Source of the DNA: Neurospora intermedia
Taxonomy: Eukaryota; Ascomycota; Sordariomycetes; Sordariales; Sordariaceae
NCBI GenBank assembly: GCA_037102815.1
Contig: BTPP01000004.1
Coordinates: 372,001 to 436,000, forward strand
Direction of reading: 5' to 3'
Length of the DNA stretch: 64,000 nt
The notes under the pieces are model-generated. The model was not told the origin of the DNA, ran no database searches, and saw nothing but the letters and a program-made list of their open reading frames with translations. Positions 1 through 9,949 of the stretch are shown in pieces. Positions within the stretch are counted from its first letter, which is position 1, and the number at the start of each line of letters is the position of its first letter. The position numbers and the translations under genes were made by a program.

Positions 1-3000
1 TTAGATAGATCTTTATTTCTTCGGGAAATTCTAATTCGTATATAAATTTACCTACTTTATAAATAATTTTAAAAGGGCTAATATATTATTATAATAATTT
101 TCTTAATAGGCGTCCCAATAAGTAATATCCTTTATACAACTTAAAAAAGGCTTCGTTACTAATTTCCAATTCGATTTATCGGTAGTTAGTATTATAATAA
201 TGCTTAACGTCGGTAATAGCGAAATTTATAGTAAAGCGAACGTTTTTTCGAATATATTTACAAAGAATTTCATAATCCTATACTTCCTTAACTATATTAC
301 TAGTAATTAGATCGATAGAAATTATAAATTTATAACCGAAAAAGTATTTATAAGGGTTTACTCTAATAGCTTTAATGTAGGTACTATTAAAGTTCTATTA
401 TAAATAAATAACTACTTCGAACTATACTTTATCGGGATAATAGAAAGTATAAAATCGTAGTACTATTTTAACGCTCTAATTCTTTTATTCTACCAATCTA
501 TCTCCCTAAGGGTAATATATAATAGTTATTAATAGTTTAATATTTATAACTTTCTATATACCTTTCTACAAAACTAATATAAATTTACAATCCTAATCTA
601 AAATAATAGCAATTAGCATTCCCCAATTATAAAATAATAATTAGCGAATAAAAACTTTACCCTAGTCTTCTACTATATATATTAAATATTTAGGGATAAG
701 CAGCGATCTCTTAAATAATTTATTAATTATAGGAGCTATATAATTAAAAGTATTATAGCCTTTTAAATACTATAGTATATTAATAATTAATACTTCTAAT
801 AGACTAATAATAAAATCGATAGTAATAATTCGTATTGGGAATATATTCTCGGGACGGATTAACTAATAGTCGCTAATTAGAATACTTCTATCGGTTTAAT
901 TAAAATTATAAATAGGGCATTTCTAAACGTATTCTTTAATTAATTATATTTTATTAAAGAACGAGAAAGCCTTTAAATTATATATTATTTAATCTCTTCT
1001 AAAGTAGTACTTCTTATTATAAATAGTCTAGAAAATTTCTTTTACATAATTGAAGGGTACGTACAAATTCTTAAATCCATTATTCTATTAATTATAAATT
1101 AAATTATATTTATTTATAAAGAACGGATATCCGGGTTAGCGAAAAATACTACCGTCCTTAATAATATAGTCCTTTAAATCCTTTATAACAATCGCGAATT
1201 TCGTATCGTCTTTATAACCGGTCGTAAAGCGCTAGAATATCGCCTTATCTATTTAAGTTTTAATATAGACGTAGAAGACTTCTCGATTATATTATTCCTT
1301 ATTATATTCGTTCGTATGCTAAATATCGTTAAGAATCGCCTTTCCCTCTAGGTTACTATTATCGCCTTTTACCTTCAAACGGTTTAAAGCATTTAGAAGA
1401 AAATTAAATTTACTAAATAAGTAATATACTTTAATATTATATTAAGATAAATAAATTAACGTATTAATTAAACGTTGGTTTACTCTATTTATTAACGAGG
1501 TTTGTAAGTTAATTTATTTAATAATTCTTTTAATTGCGGAATAGTCGGTTAGAACAATAATAATTTTATTATAAAAATAAATTTATATATATAGTCGTTT
1601 AACGGCTTAAATTAGGTATATAACCTCTAACTCTAATAATTTATATTTAATTTCTACTAAAATTAATACTTTATTTAGGAATATAATAGGTAGGATTTAA
1701 TTAGAGGGGATATTCAATTTAGGGGCCTAAAAGTAATTTACTTTAAAATAAAATATAATAATGCTAAACCCTCTCTCGAAGGATCTATCTATTTAGAAGA
1801 AAGCTTATTAATCCGGGTTAAAATAAGTAAATATAATTGGATTATTATAAATAGCGTCCTACAATACTTTAAAGGCAATGAATTTTTATTTAAAGGGTTC
1901 GAATTTAATCTTTATATAATAAATTACCTACTTCCTATAGCTATTTATTTTACTTATTTTTCTTCCTTCGGTTAAGAGTAAAACTTTTCTATTTTATAAT
2001 AATTCGATAAATTAGGTATAGTATAGTATTAAATATTAAAGAAAGCCGGTACTGCCAATATATTATTCAAAAACCTTCAATTATCTTAGAAAGTCTAAAT
2101 TATATATAATAATAATTCTTTTTATTATTGTTAATAGGCCTAAGGAGTCTACTCGAAAACTAAGGAGTTCGACGTTTAGGTAACCTAAATATAATTTTTT
2201 AAGAGAGAGTATAATATTCTTATTTATAAAGAGTTTAAAAATTATATTTAAATAAATAATATACTCCTTAGCCGTACCGGAGGCAATAATAATATTATTA
2301 ATATATACCCGATAATATACTTTATAATTTTTAAATAATATATTTATAAATCGCTATATATAAATTAATATATTCTTAAAGCTTATTTATACTACTATAA
2401 GTTACTCTAAGCTTTAATAGGTAATAAATATAAATCTATTATAATACTTCTACTATATATTAAATTAATAAAAGAAGGATACTATATCGATTACTATAAT
2501 AAATAGCTTTCCTCGGATAAACATAATAATTTCGCCCTATAATAATAATAAGTAATTATCTAGGACTATAACGCTATTAAACGCCTTTAAATCTATAATT
2601 AATCGACCTTTTAGGCTAAGTTTAATTATCCGCTAAACTACGAATATTAAATAGGCAAAGGGCGTAGCGCGTAGGATATATTCTATCTTACTTTATCTAT
2701 AAAATATATTAAAAATTTTATTAATTATAATTTAATCTTTTTTACTTTAAAAATACATTTTTATTACCACTTTTTACTTTTACTATCCTTCTACAAGCAG
2801 GACCCTCATTATATCTTCGGGAGGTATATCGACAATCCCGCCCTCTTTCTAAAAGTTAGGGAAGGTTACTACTACCTTTTTTAAAGCTTTAACTAACTTT
2901 AGGCTAGTAGTATAGATATATATACCTTCCTTAGTAATAATCTCCGGCGCTTCTTCTATACGGATATTAAATATTAAATATTTTTCTAGAACGTTAAATA

Positions 3001-6000
3001 ATTTAATAGTATTATAAGTTAATTATTAGTACTATTTAGTCTCTAATATACTAGATAGTAGAATTTCAATATTTAGTAATAGTAAAAAGTTTTTAATAAT
3101 TTACTCTACTATATTTCTAGGCGTAATATTTAAATTTTTTTCAATTACGGCTAATACTTATTTAACGACTATAGTAACGTTAAAGTTAGCCTATAATACT
3201 ATAAAGAACCCGCTATTTTTACACTCGCTAATTAATCCTATATAAAAGTTCTTTAAAATATTAATAACTACTTCGGAAGTATTTTTAATAGGAATTAATC
3301 GAAGAGATTTAGCGTCGATAATTATATAGGATACTACTATATACTATAATATAAAAATAAAAAAGTAGTCCTTTAATAAAAGTTTATAATAAATTAGTAC
3401 TATAGCCTATTCTCCTAACAGTAATGAAATCTTCTTACTAATTATTACCTTTCTATTATATTTATTTAAACGCTTAACTACCGAAAAATTTATTGCAAAG
3501 CCGTCCTTAAAGAAGCGGACCAATTCGGCCTTATAATTTATATCGGCTTAATACAAATATAGAAAAGAATTAGCGAATAAAATATTAGGGGCTAAATTAT
3601 TTATAACCTAGACGCTTACTTCTATCTTTAATAGAGTATCTTTATTATATTAATCAATCCTAGGAAGATATATTGTAAATATAGCCTATTCTTTTAATTT
3701 TATAAATTTATTACCTACCCCCCGGACTACTGTAAAATAATTAATTGAAATTGAATATTAGAGGCCGAAAAGGACTTTCCAATTAATAATACTACACCCT
3801 ACTCCTAAATCGAAATAAACTTCGAAATTTTCGCTATCTAGCACTAACCGAACCTTAACGCAAAAATAAATATAATTTAATAAAAGGTTATTAGCTAAAT
3901 CTTTATTTAAGCAAAGTTTTAATTCTTTAACTTTATAATCTACGGGACTACCGGTATAATAAACAACGTCTAATATAAACTCCTTATTTTTATAAGTATC
4001 TATTAAAATATATTTATATTTCTTAATATATTTAAAAACGGCGTTACGTAACGTACAAACCAAATAATATTAGTTGTAAGTCCTTTTAATAATAGGGATT
4101 TTGGAGAGCGGCTGGATCGCCTCGTATTCTATTACCTTATAAGGGGAATACTACTTTATATAACGCTTCTTTAATATAATAGAATTAAACTCCTTAAAAT
4201 ACTTATAATAAATTAATTCTCTATTATATATATAATAAACGTTAGTAATATTACTACTTAAATTAAAATTATCCGCGAATATAATATTATTTTATTTAAT
4301 AACCTCCCCAACGCTATCTTCTTACTCTTTAGTATCTTCGGCGTAATAAATACAATCTCCTACTTTAATATTTCTATTTCTTCTATTATCGCAATAGGAA
4401 TCTCGGCGACGGTCGTTAGGTCGGTCGTTACAACGGTTAGTACGTCGGTCGTTACATCTATCGTTATATCGATCGTTATAGTAGTTAGTACGTTAATCGT
4501 CGCGGCGGTTATAGTTATTAAATTGTAAATCGCGACCGTTTACCCTCGAATTGCAATTACAATATTAATCTCGGCGGGAGTTATTATATATAAAATTAAT
4601 AAAATTTATAATTATAGAAACGGATTTAGGGTAAATATTAGAATACCTATCTTAAGCAGTAAATACGAAGAATTCTCTAGTATCGTCAATTTCCGCTATA
4701 TAATCGGCTAAAAAACCTATTTTATAAGGAGGACGCAGTAGGGTTTTAATATAAGTATCTATACTACTCCAAATATATATAGTAATACCGTACTAATTAT
4801 CCTTAGTTTTAGTAAATATACTTATTGCGCGGACTAAGCGCAATTTCTTTATTACGTATATTAAAATTACATTTTCGTCCGTAATAATATCCTTTAATAT
4901 AATAATTCCTTAATTAAATTTATATATAACTATTACGGAGTTTAGTCTAAAGCGGGTAATTACTTTATTATATATATTGCTAAGTCCTTTACTCCGGATT
5001 ATATTATATTAGTCGGACTTAAATTAATTATACTACTATAGAAGTACTACTCCTTAGAATAGTTGGGGGAAAAAACGAATTAGTTAATTCTCTACCTCGG
5101 CTCTAAAGGTAGTAAAATCCTTTATAATAGACTAAACGTAATTTATAAATATAATTATATTTATATAAATAATATCTTTACTATTTTAAATTATATTAAG
5201 GTCGTCGGGGTCGGAATAGTATAAATTAAAGTAACCGACTTCTTCCTTTTTAATTTTAATATAATTACAAGGGTAATTTATATAGGGTCTAGCGGCAGGT
5301 TTATTGTCGGGCGGAAATCCTCCTCCTCCTCCTTTAGGCGGAAAACCTTCTCCTCTAAACGGAAAGCCTCCTCTACTAAGTAAAAAGCCTCCTCTATTAA
5401 GTAGAAAGTTTTTCAGGGGTATTGGGGGAGGTATATTACTAACGCCGTCGTTATTAGAATTACTATTACCTAAATCTCCAACGGTAGTAGAGGGTTTATA
5501 GGGGGTACTATATTTATAATTAAGAATTGTAAATATATAAAATATAAATATTACTTATAATATAATAATTTAAATACTAATATTTTTTTTCATTACTTCT
5601 ATATCCTTAGCGACTTATTCAAAATTTCTTTTAACTTCCTTAAATATTATATTAACTATATAGACGGAAATTGCCTTATAAGTATTAAGGGTAGGTACTA
5701 TAAACCGGTAAACTCTTAAGGAAGTCGGAGTAAATTCTAATATTTATACTTATATAAAGACATATTAAAAAAGCGTAGTATAAATTATAAGTAGGGTAAT
5801 TAGTAATTTTAGGGTTTCTACTCCGTCTTCAACCGAGGGCTTCGGAGGTACAACCTTATATATATTGAAATTAAGGGTAAAGAAGATAGATTAAAAGCTA
5901 ATATTACTAACTAAAGGACTTCTAAACGCTAAGTACTTATACTAATCTTTAACTAATATTAGACCAGAAAGTAATTTAATAAAACAAAGTATAGGGCTAC

Positions 6001-6400
6001 CTAAGGAGGATTCCCCGGCTATAAGGGTATAATATTAAATAACTACTCGCCTTAAAGCCTTTTATACTATCCGAGGTTTTATAAAACGTAGTACCTCTTT
6101 ATCTATAAAGGATTCGGGGTATACGCCGAGTAAGGGGGTAAGTAAGGTTCTATTACTAAATATCTTAATAATAAATAAAAATTAATCCTCAATATATTTA
6201 TTTAATTCGTTTAACTATTTAATTATTACTCTAAATATAATTAAATCTACCTACATCGAAGTAACTTTACTACTTAAGGTATTAAAATTAGTACTAATTT
6301 ATATTACTTTAGTACCTATTATAGCAATTTTACTATCAATAGCGTTAACTTTTATTTAAATATTATTATTAGCTAGTCGGACGGTTTTAAAACGCTTATT
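1..6400 (-). mobile_element. Ty3/gypsy LTR retrotransposon fossil, heavily RIPped
   Basis: Broken Ty3/gypsy element read on the minus strand and cut off by the window edge at its 3' side. Seen in order from right to left: a Gly/Phe/Arg-rich gag stretch (about 5.30-5.41 kb), a basic Asn-Asp-Arg-rich tandem stretch (about 4.39-4.56 kb), a retropepsin-like segment with the pattern YFDLGVGCSIIN (about 3.79-3.85 kb), a reverse transcriptase palm with an IIIASGTAKE context (about 2.29 kb), RNase H (about 1.6-2.1 kb) and integrase-like sequence below that. That order is gag-PR-RT-RH-IN, as in gypsy. Breaks are very numerous and of RIP type throughout, so the copy is long dead. No LTR pair was found inside the window; the right LTR may lie in 7.26-9.93 kb. 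Confidence 0.85.
4390..4560 (-). repeat. short tandem repeats inside gag fossil
   Basis: Degenerate 12-base units around CGGTCGTTA recur many times here. On the minus strand they encode repeated Asn-Asp-Arg-Arg-like tetrapeptides, a basic stretch just before the protease segment, where gypsy gag proteins carry their nucleic-acid binding region. Inference: a nucleocapsid-like tail built of repeats instead of, or beside, a zinc knuckle. Confidence 0.6.
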
Positions 6401-6680
6401 GAGACGCCCATACATTCGGAGCTCGAGCGTTGTCGGTGGGCCGAAAGGTAACATGGAAGATCCGCACCAAAGGTTGTGGTCCATAGGCCCACCCAACGCC
6501 GCAAGCGAGGAAGGCGCGGCGTATTTGTCTATAATAGGCTAGAATGCAGAAAATTACCCGTCTTGGCAGTCCCAAATAGGAAAATTTGGCGCCAAGCAAG
6601 ACACGGTTCGAATAGCAGCTCGAAAAAGCCACTTTTTCCTTTGCAACGGAAATTCCTCCTCGACGATCGAATGCATCTAA

Positions 6681-6739
6681 GTGCACTTAGTATCAAAATG
6701 ACGAGCAAAAAAAGGCGGTCATTTTGATACCGGTTGCAC
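6681..6739. repeat. inverted repeat / hairpin
   Basis: Perfect 13-bp arms GTATCAAAATGAC at 6690-6702 and its complement at 6718-6730, with a 15-base A-rich loop. The match extends outward with RIP-type mismatches to GTGCA at 6681-6685 and its complement TGCAC at 6735-6739. Could be a foldback MITE core or a transcribed hairpin. Confidence 0.8.
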
Positions 6740-6866
6740 TATAGTATAGGTGATAATCGTTGAGAAAGAAGCAAAAGAAGCTAAAAGGAAGGATTTTGGT
6801 AGTAAATGCGCCCGGGCGTTGCAAATGACCAAGTCCGAAAAATGACTAAATCCCAGACCAGACTTC

Positions 6867-6906
6867 GAACCCTAACGATTTGGAAAAGGGGTTAGGGTTA
6901 GGGTTC
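6867..6906. repeat. short telomere-like repeat
   Basis: GAACCCTAAC at 6867-6876 faces GGGTTAGGGTTAGGGTTC at 6889-6906, giving two full TTAGGG units, the usual fungal telomere repeat, in inverted arrangement. Too short to be a chromosome end; possibly an interstitial trace of telomere capture or chance. Confidence 0.5.
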
Positions 6907-6959
6907 AAAATCGAAAATTCTGGAAAAGAGAAAAGAAAAAAATTCAAAATTTTGCCTTT

Positions 6960-6962
<3 letters not shown>

Positions 6963-7005
<43 letters not shown>

Positions 7006-7035
7006 CTAGTAAGGAAGGGGGGGGGGGGGGGGGGG
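6963..7035. repeat. poly-T (43) followed by poly-G (19)
   Basis: Uninterrupted T from 6963 to 7005, then an 11-base spacer, then uninterrupted G from 7017 to 7035. On the minus strand this is poly-C then poly-A, so the A run could be the tail of a retroposed sequence. Homopolymer lengths may be assembly-sensitive. Confidence 0.9.
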
Positions 7036-7089
7036 TTGGAGCTGGTAATATAGGAGAAGAAATTCAACTACTCATTTAAAAAGCTATTC

Positions 7090-7186
7090 GAGCTTATAGC
7101 TTAATGGTTATTAGTATTCTTGTCTTTTTTAAAGGTCACTAGTTCAGTTCAGCTTTGAGTTTTTTTTTTTTTTTTTTTTTTTTTTT
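7090..7186 (+). other. tRNA-like relic with poly-T, possible SINE head
   Basis: From 7090 the sequence reads like a decayed tRNA: a D-arm/A-box-like TAGCTTAATGGTTA, an anticodon-loop-like CTTTTTT, and a B-box-like GGTCACTAGTTCAGTTC at 7134-7150. It is followed directly by 27 T (7160-7186). The acceptor stem does not pair properly, so a working tRNA is unlikely. The arrangement suits a tRNA-derived SINE promoter region. Weak call made by eye. Confidence 0.4.
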
Positions 7187-8848
7187 ACTAAGTAATTTTT
7201 AAGGGCGTCTCTCTGTCTCCCCTGGACATTGGCTCCGCCCAGGGGAACTGTATTTTTTATAAAGTTAATAAGTCCTTTAATATTATAATTTACTACAATA
7301 ATTTAATCTAAGAGAACAGCGAAATTACAACCTTATCGGTCGTTAATAAACGCTATTTTATCAATTAAATACTATATAATTTTAATATCTATACCGAAGC
7401 GTTTAAGGGTCCTAGGACGCTCTAAACTAAATATAAATTCTTCTATCTCGTACTCTAATTTATCGGCTACTTCCGTATTTTCTTTAACGTAATTGTATAG
7501 ATTATTACGTCCTATAATTATTAAATCGCAATTATAATATATCGAAGGACGGTCTTTAGTAGGGCGGTACTCAAAGTATAACGTACTATCGTCGTTATCG
7601 AAACTAACTTTAGGGGGTATAATTTCCTTCCTACTTTTAAATATACTTTTCGCAAAGTTTATAATATTTTTAATTTTAGAAGGGGAAATAAATTCCTTCT
7701 TAAACGCTTCCGCTATAAGTATAGAAAGTTTATTAGGGGTTATTAGGATAAAGGCCGGCTTAATTAGGGATCCGTTAATTGTAATTTACGGGTTATTTAA
7801 TATAGTAAAAATTATTTTAACTAGTAATCCTATAGGGAGTAGCTATAACTTTAATAGTAAAAATAGGGGTTTAAGTAGTAAGGAAAGTAACGGGGGTAAT
7901 AATAAATTCGATAGCTATTAGGATAGTTTAAGAGAATCTTACTTAAAGCTAATCGAACTTAATTATTTTAAATTAATTGTATTTAACTATTTAAAATCAA
8001 TCGTATTTAATTATTTAATTTTATTAGACTAAACTACTAAACCGGGAAATAATTAAATCGATTTAGTAAAAGGTAATCTACCCCGGGTAGAAAAGTAATT
8101 TACTTATCTAATAATAGTACTATTATAACTAACTAGGCTATCGAAATTATCAATAAAACAATTTTCTTATCGAAATAAATTATTGTAGGTTGGTAAGCTA
8201 CTAAATAAATCGTCAGTAGGGCCGTAATCAGTTATAGTAAAATTAATTCCTAATTTATAGTATATTTAATTGCAATTACCAACAAATAACGGTATTAAAA
8301 GTAAAAATAGTACTTAGTAGGATTATAAACAAATATTTAGGGGGTATTTAAGAGTCGAGTAATTAATAAATAAAATTACCTTTCGCATCGAAGCCCGTAG
8401 GTACTCGGATCGGGGTAGTACAATATAATATTCTAATCGATATAAATTAATATAAGTAAGTTAGTATAGTATAAATAGGAAGTACGGAAAGGAAAGTACA
8501 AAGGAAGGATAAAAAGTAATTTAGAGACGTAATAATAAAGGATTATTTATTATTATTAATTGCAATCGCGGGGTCGGTGTCGAGCGATACAGGGTCTTTG
8601 CGATCAGAGGTTCAATAAACCGTTTAATAAAATCAATCAATTCACCTAGTCAAAGGCTCTAATCGGAAGGGGTCTAGTTTAATCAATCAATTTTTAATTA
8701 CAATTACTATTTAATATAGGTAACCGGAGTACTCTACAAATAATAGTATAATAATATTTAAAAGCGTTATAAAAAGTAATAAAGAAGGAAGAACTAGAAG
8801 CCAACGGCTGGCCCAGAGGGCAAGCCTTATAAAGCTTCCTTATCTTAT

Positions 8849-8874
8849 CGCAGTCCTATTCAATTAGGACTGCG
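8849..8874. repeat. perfect 10-bp hairpin
   Basis: CGCAGTCCTA (8849-8858) and TAGGACTGCG (8865-8874) pair perfectly around a 6-base loop. It lies in LTR-like sequence 20 bases downstream of TATAAAG, so it would be near the start of an LTR transcript. Confidence 0.85.
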
Positions 8875-9235
8875 GCTTACCGGCCGGGTATAACCCCGTC
8901 GCGGCAACCTTCATACACGACCGGCCGGGTAGACTAGTCACACGTAACCAGGCACCCTATAGCCTTATCTAATCTATATACAATAATACAGCTGTCCGGT
9001 ATCAATAAGGTATATAATAATCTTTACCTTTATTAAGTACGTAAGCGCCGGAATTCCCTAATATTATATATTAAGAGTATTAATTAGTTATAATACCCTT
9101 AATAGGGCCCTTAATAAATTTATAGTAGCTACCGCCGCCGTTACTACTATTATTAAGGATTTAGGGTATTAGAGAGATTAGTATAATAGGATTAAAAGTA
9201 GGCGCTAAAATAGTAGTAAATATAAGTTTAAAAGT

Positions 9236-9335
9236 AGGAGTGGGCGTAGGTGTAAGAGCGGAGGCGGGCTCGGACGTAAGGACGGATGCGGGCGTAGGGA
9301 TAGATATAGGTATAGGAATAATTATAGCTAGGTAA
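9236..9335. repeat. GC-rich imperfect tandem repeat
   Basis: Purine-rich 6- to 12-base units based on GGCGTAGG and GGACGTAAGG repeat across about 100 bases, in contrast to the AT-rich surroundings. Probably a low-complexity coding stretch of a RIPped element; frame not resolved. Confidence 0.5.
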
Positions 9336-9651
9336 CGACGAGTTAGAATAGTAGGCCGGAGCCCGAAAGGATTTTAATTAGAATAGGTATTATAATTAAA
9401 GGTTAATAATAATTATCTAAGGGTATTTTAAAGTAGAATTAAAGGTATACGTATAATATAGTTGCAATTATTTATTAAAAGAATAAGAAGGAGAGTAAAA
9501 ATTGTAGAGGGGTAGGATAAAGGCGATATAAATATTAATTATAGCGTACAATTATAGTTAGAAGGAGAAGGGGAGGGCTAATATTATAGGATTGGCGCTT
9601 ATTAAGGTATTTAGTTCTAATTAATTAAATTTAAATACTAAGACGGTAACT

Positions 9652-9928
9652 TGTATTAAGACTACCTAAACGACCCGGGCGCTATAATATAGCGCCCGAA
9701 CCTTCTAGAATATTCCCTAGCTACTTTAGGCTACTAGGCAGCTAGCGTACGGCTATTTAAGCTCTAGCACTCGAGCGACCCGGAGGGTAGCGTTTTCTCC
9801 TTTCCTTCTTCGTAGAACCTTAATATACCATATAAGGCCAGCACCTGCGTATCGCTCTACTGTCCCCTTACAATATTTACGCAATTCAATTCGAGTCGTA
9901 CACTCAGACCTCCTTGAGCGGAGGGACA
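9652..9928. mobile_element. LTR-like unit, possibly a solo or terminal LTR
   Basis: Begins TGTATTAAG and ends GAGGGACA, giving the TGT...ACA ends of an LTR, with a TATAAGG box at about 9.83 kb. It includes a perfect 23-base palindrome at 9676-9698 (11-bp arms CGGGCGCTATA). It marks the edge between RIPped repeats and gene island 1. No matching target duplication was found and no second copy is seen in the window, so solo LTR versus one end of the element on its left is open. Confidence 0.4.
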
Positions 9929-9949
9929 AATATTGCCTAGAATGGAAGA

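Larger units (their letters stand above)
6401..7211. mobile_element. un-RIPped insertion with 9-bp inverted ends
   Basis: This stretch of normal base composition sits inside RIPped retroelement sequence. Its edges are GAGACGCCC (6401-6409) and GGGCGTCTC (7203-7211), a perfect 9-bp inverted pair. No flanking target duplication is visible, so the ends may be coincidental. Inside are a 13-bp hairpin, two TTAGGG units, a 43-base poly-T run, a 19-base poly-G run and a tRNA-like segment. No convincing coding region; the two overlapping opposite-strand reading frames at 6396-6727 resemble nothing. Lack of RIP suggests insertion after the host element was mutated, or single-copy status. Confidence 0.45.
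7212..9651. mobile_element. RIPped retroelement remnants, family unsettled
   Basis: A short GC hairpin (CCCCTGG at 7219-7225 with CCAGGGG at 7239-7245) closes the un-RIPped insertion. From about 7.26 kb the sequence is RIPped again. A minus-strand stretch at about 7.31-7.79 kb reads as a fairly continuous coding segment of unknown family, possibly the N-terminal gag part of the gypsy fossil to its left. About 8.56-9.0 kb is GC-richer and LTR-like, with TATAAAG and strong hairpins. It resembles in layout the region at 40.96-41.2 kb. Broken in many places. Boundaries are uncertain. Confidence 0.5.

Noticed and set aside
4390-4560. CRISPR-like short repeats
   Set aside because: Degenerate, spacerless, 12-base units inside a retroelement; the genome is eukaryotic.
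5304-5501. Pro-rich plus-strand frame
   Set aside because: Antisense of the Gly/Phe/Arg-rich gag stretch of the gypsy fossil.
6889-6906. Possible chromosome end
   Set aside because: Only two TTAGGG units, with retroelement sequence continuing on both sides.
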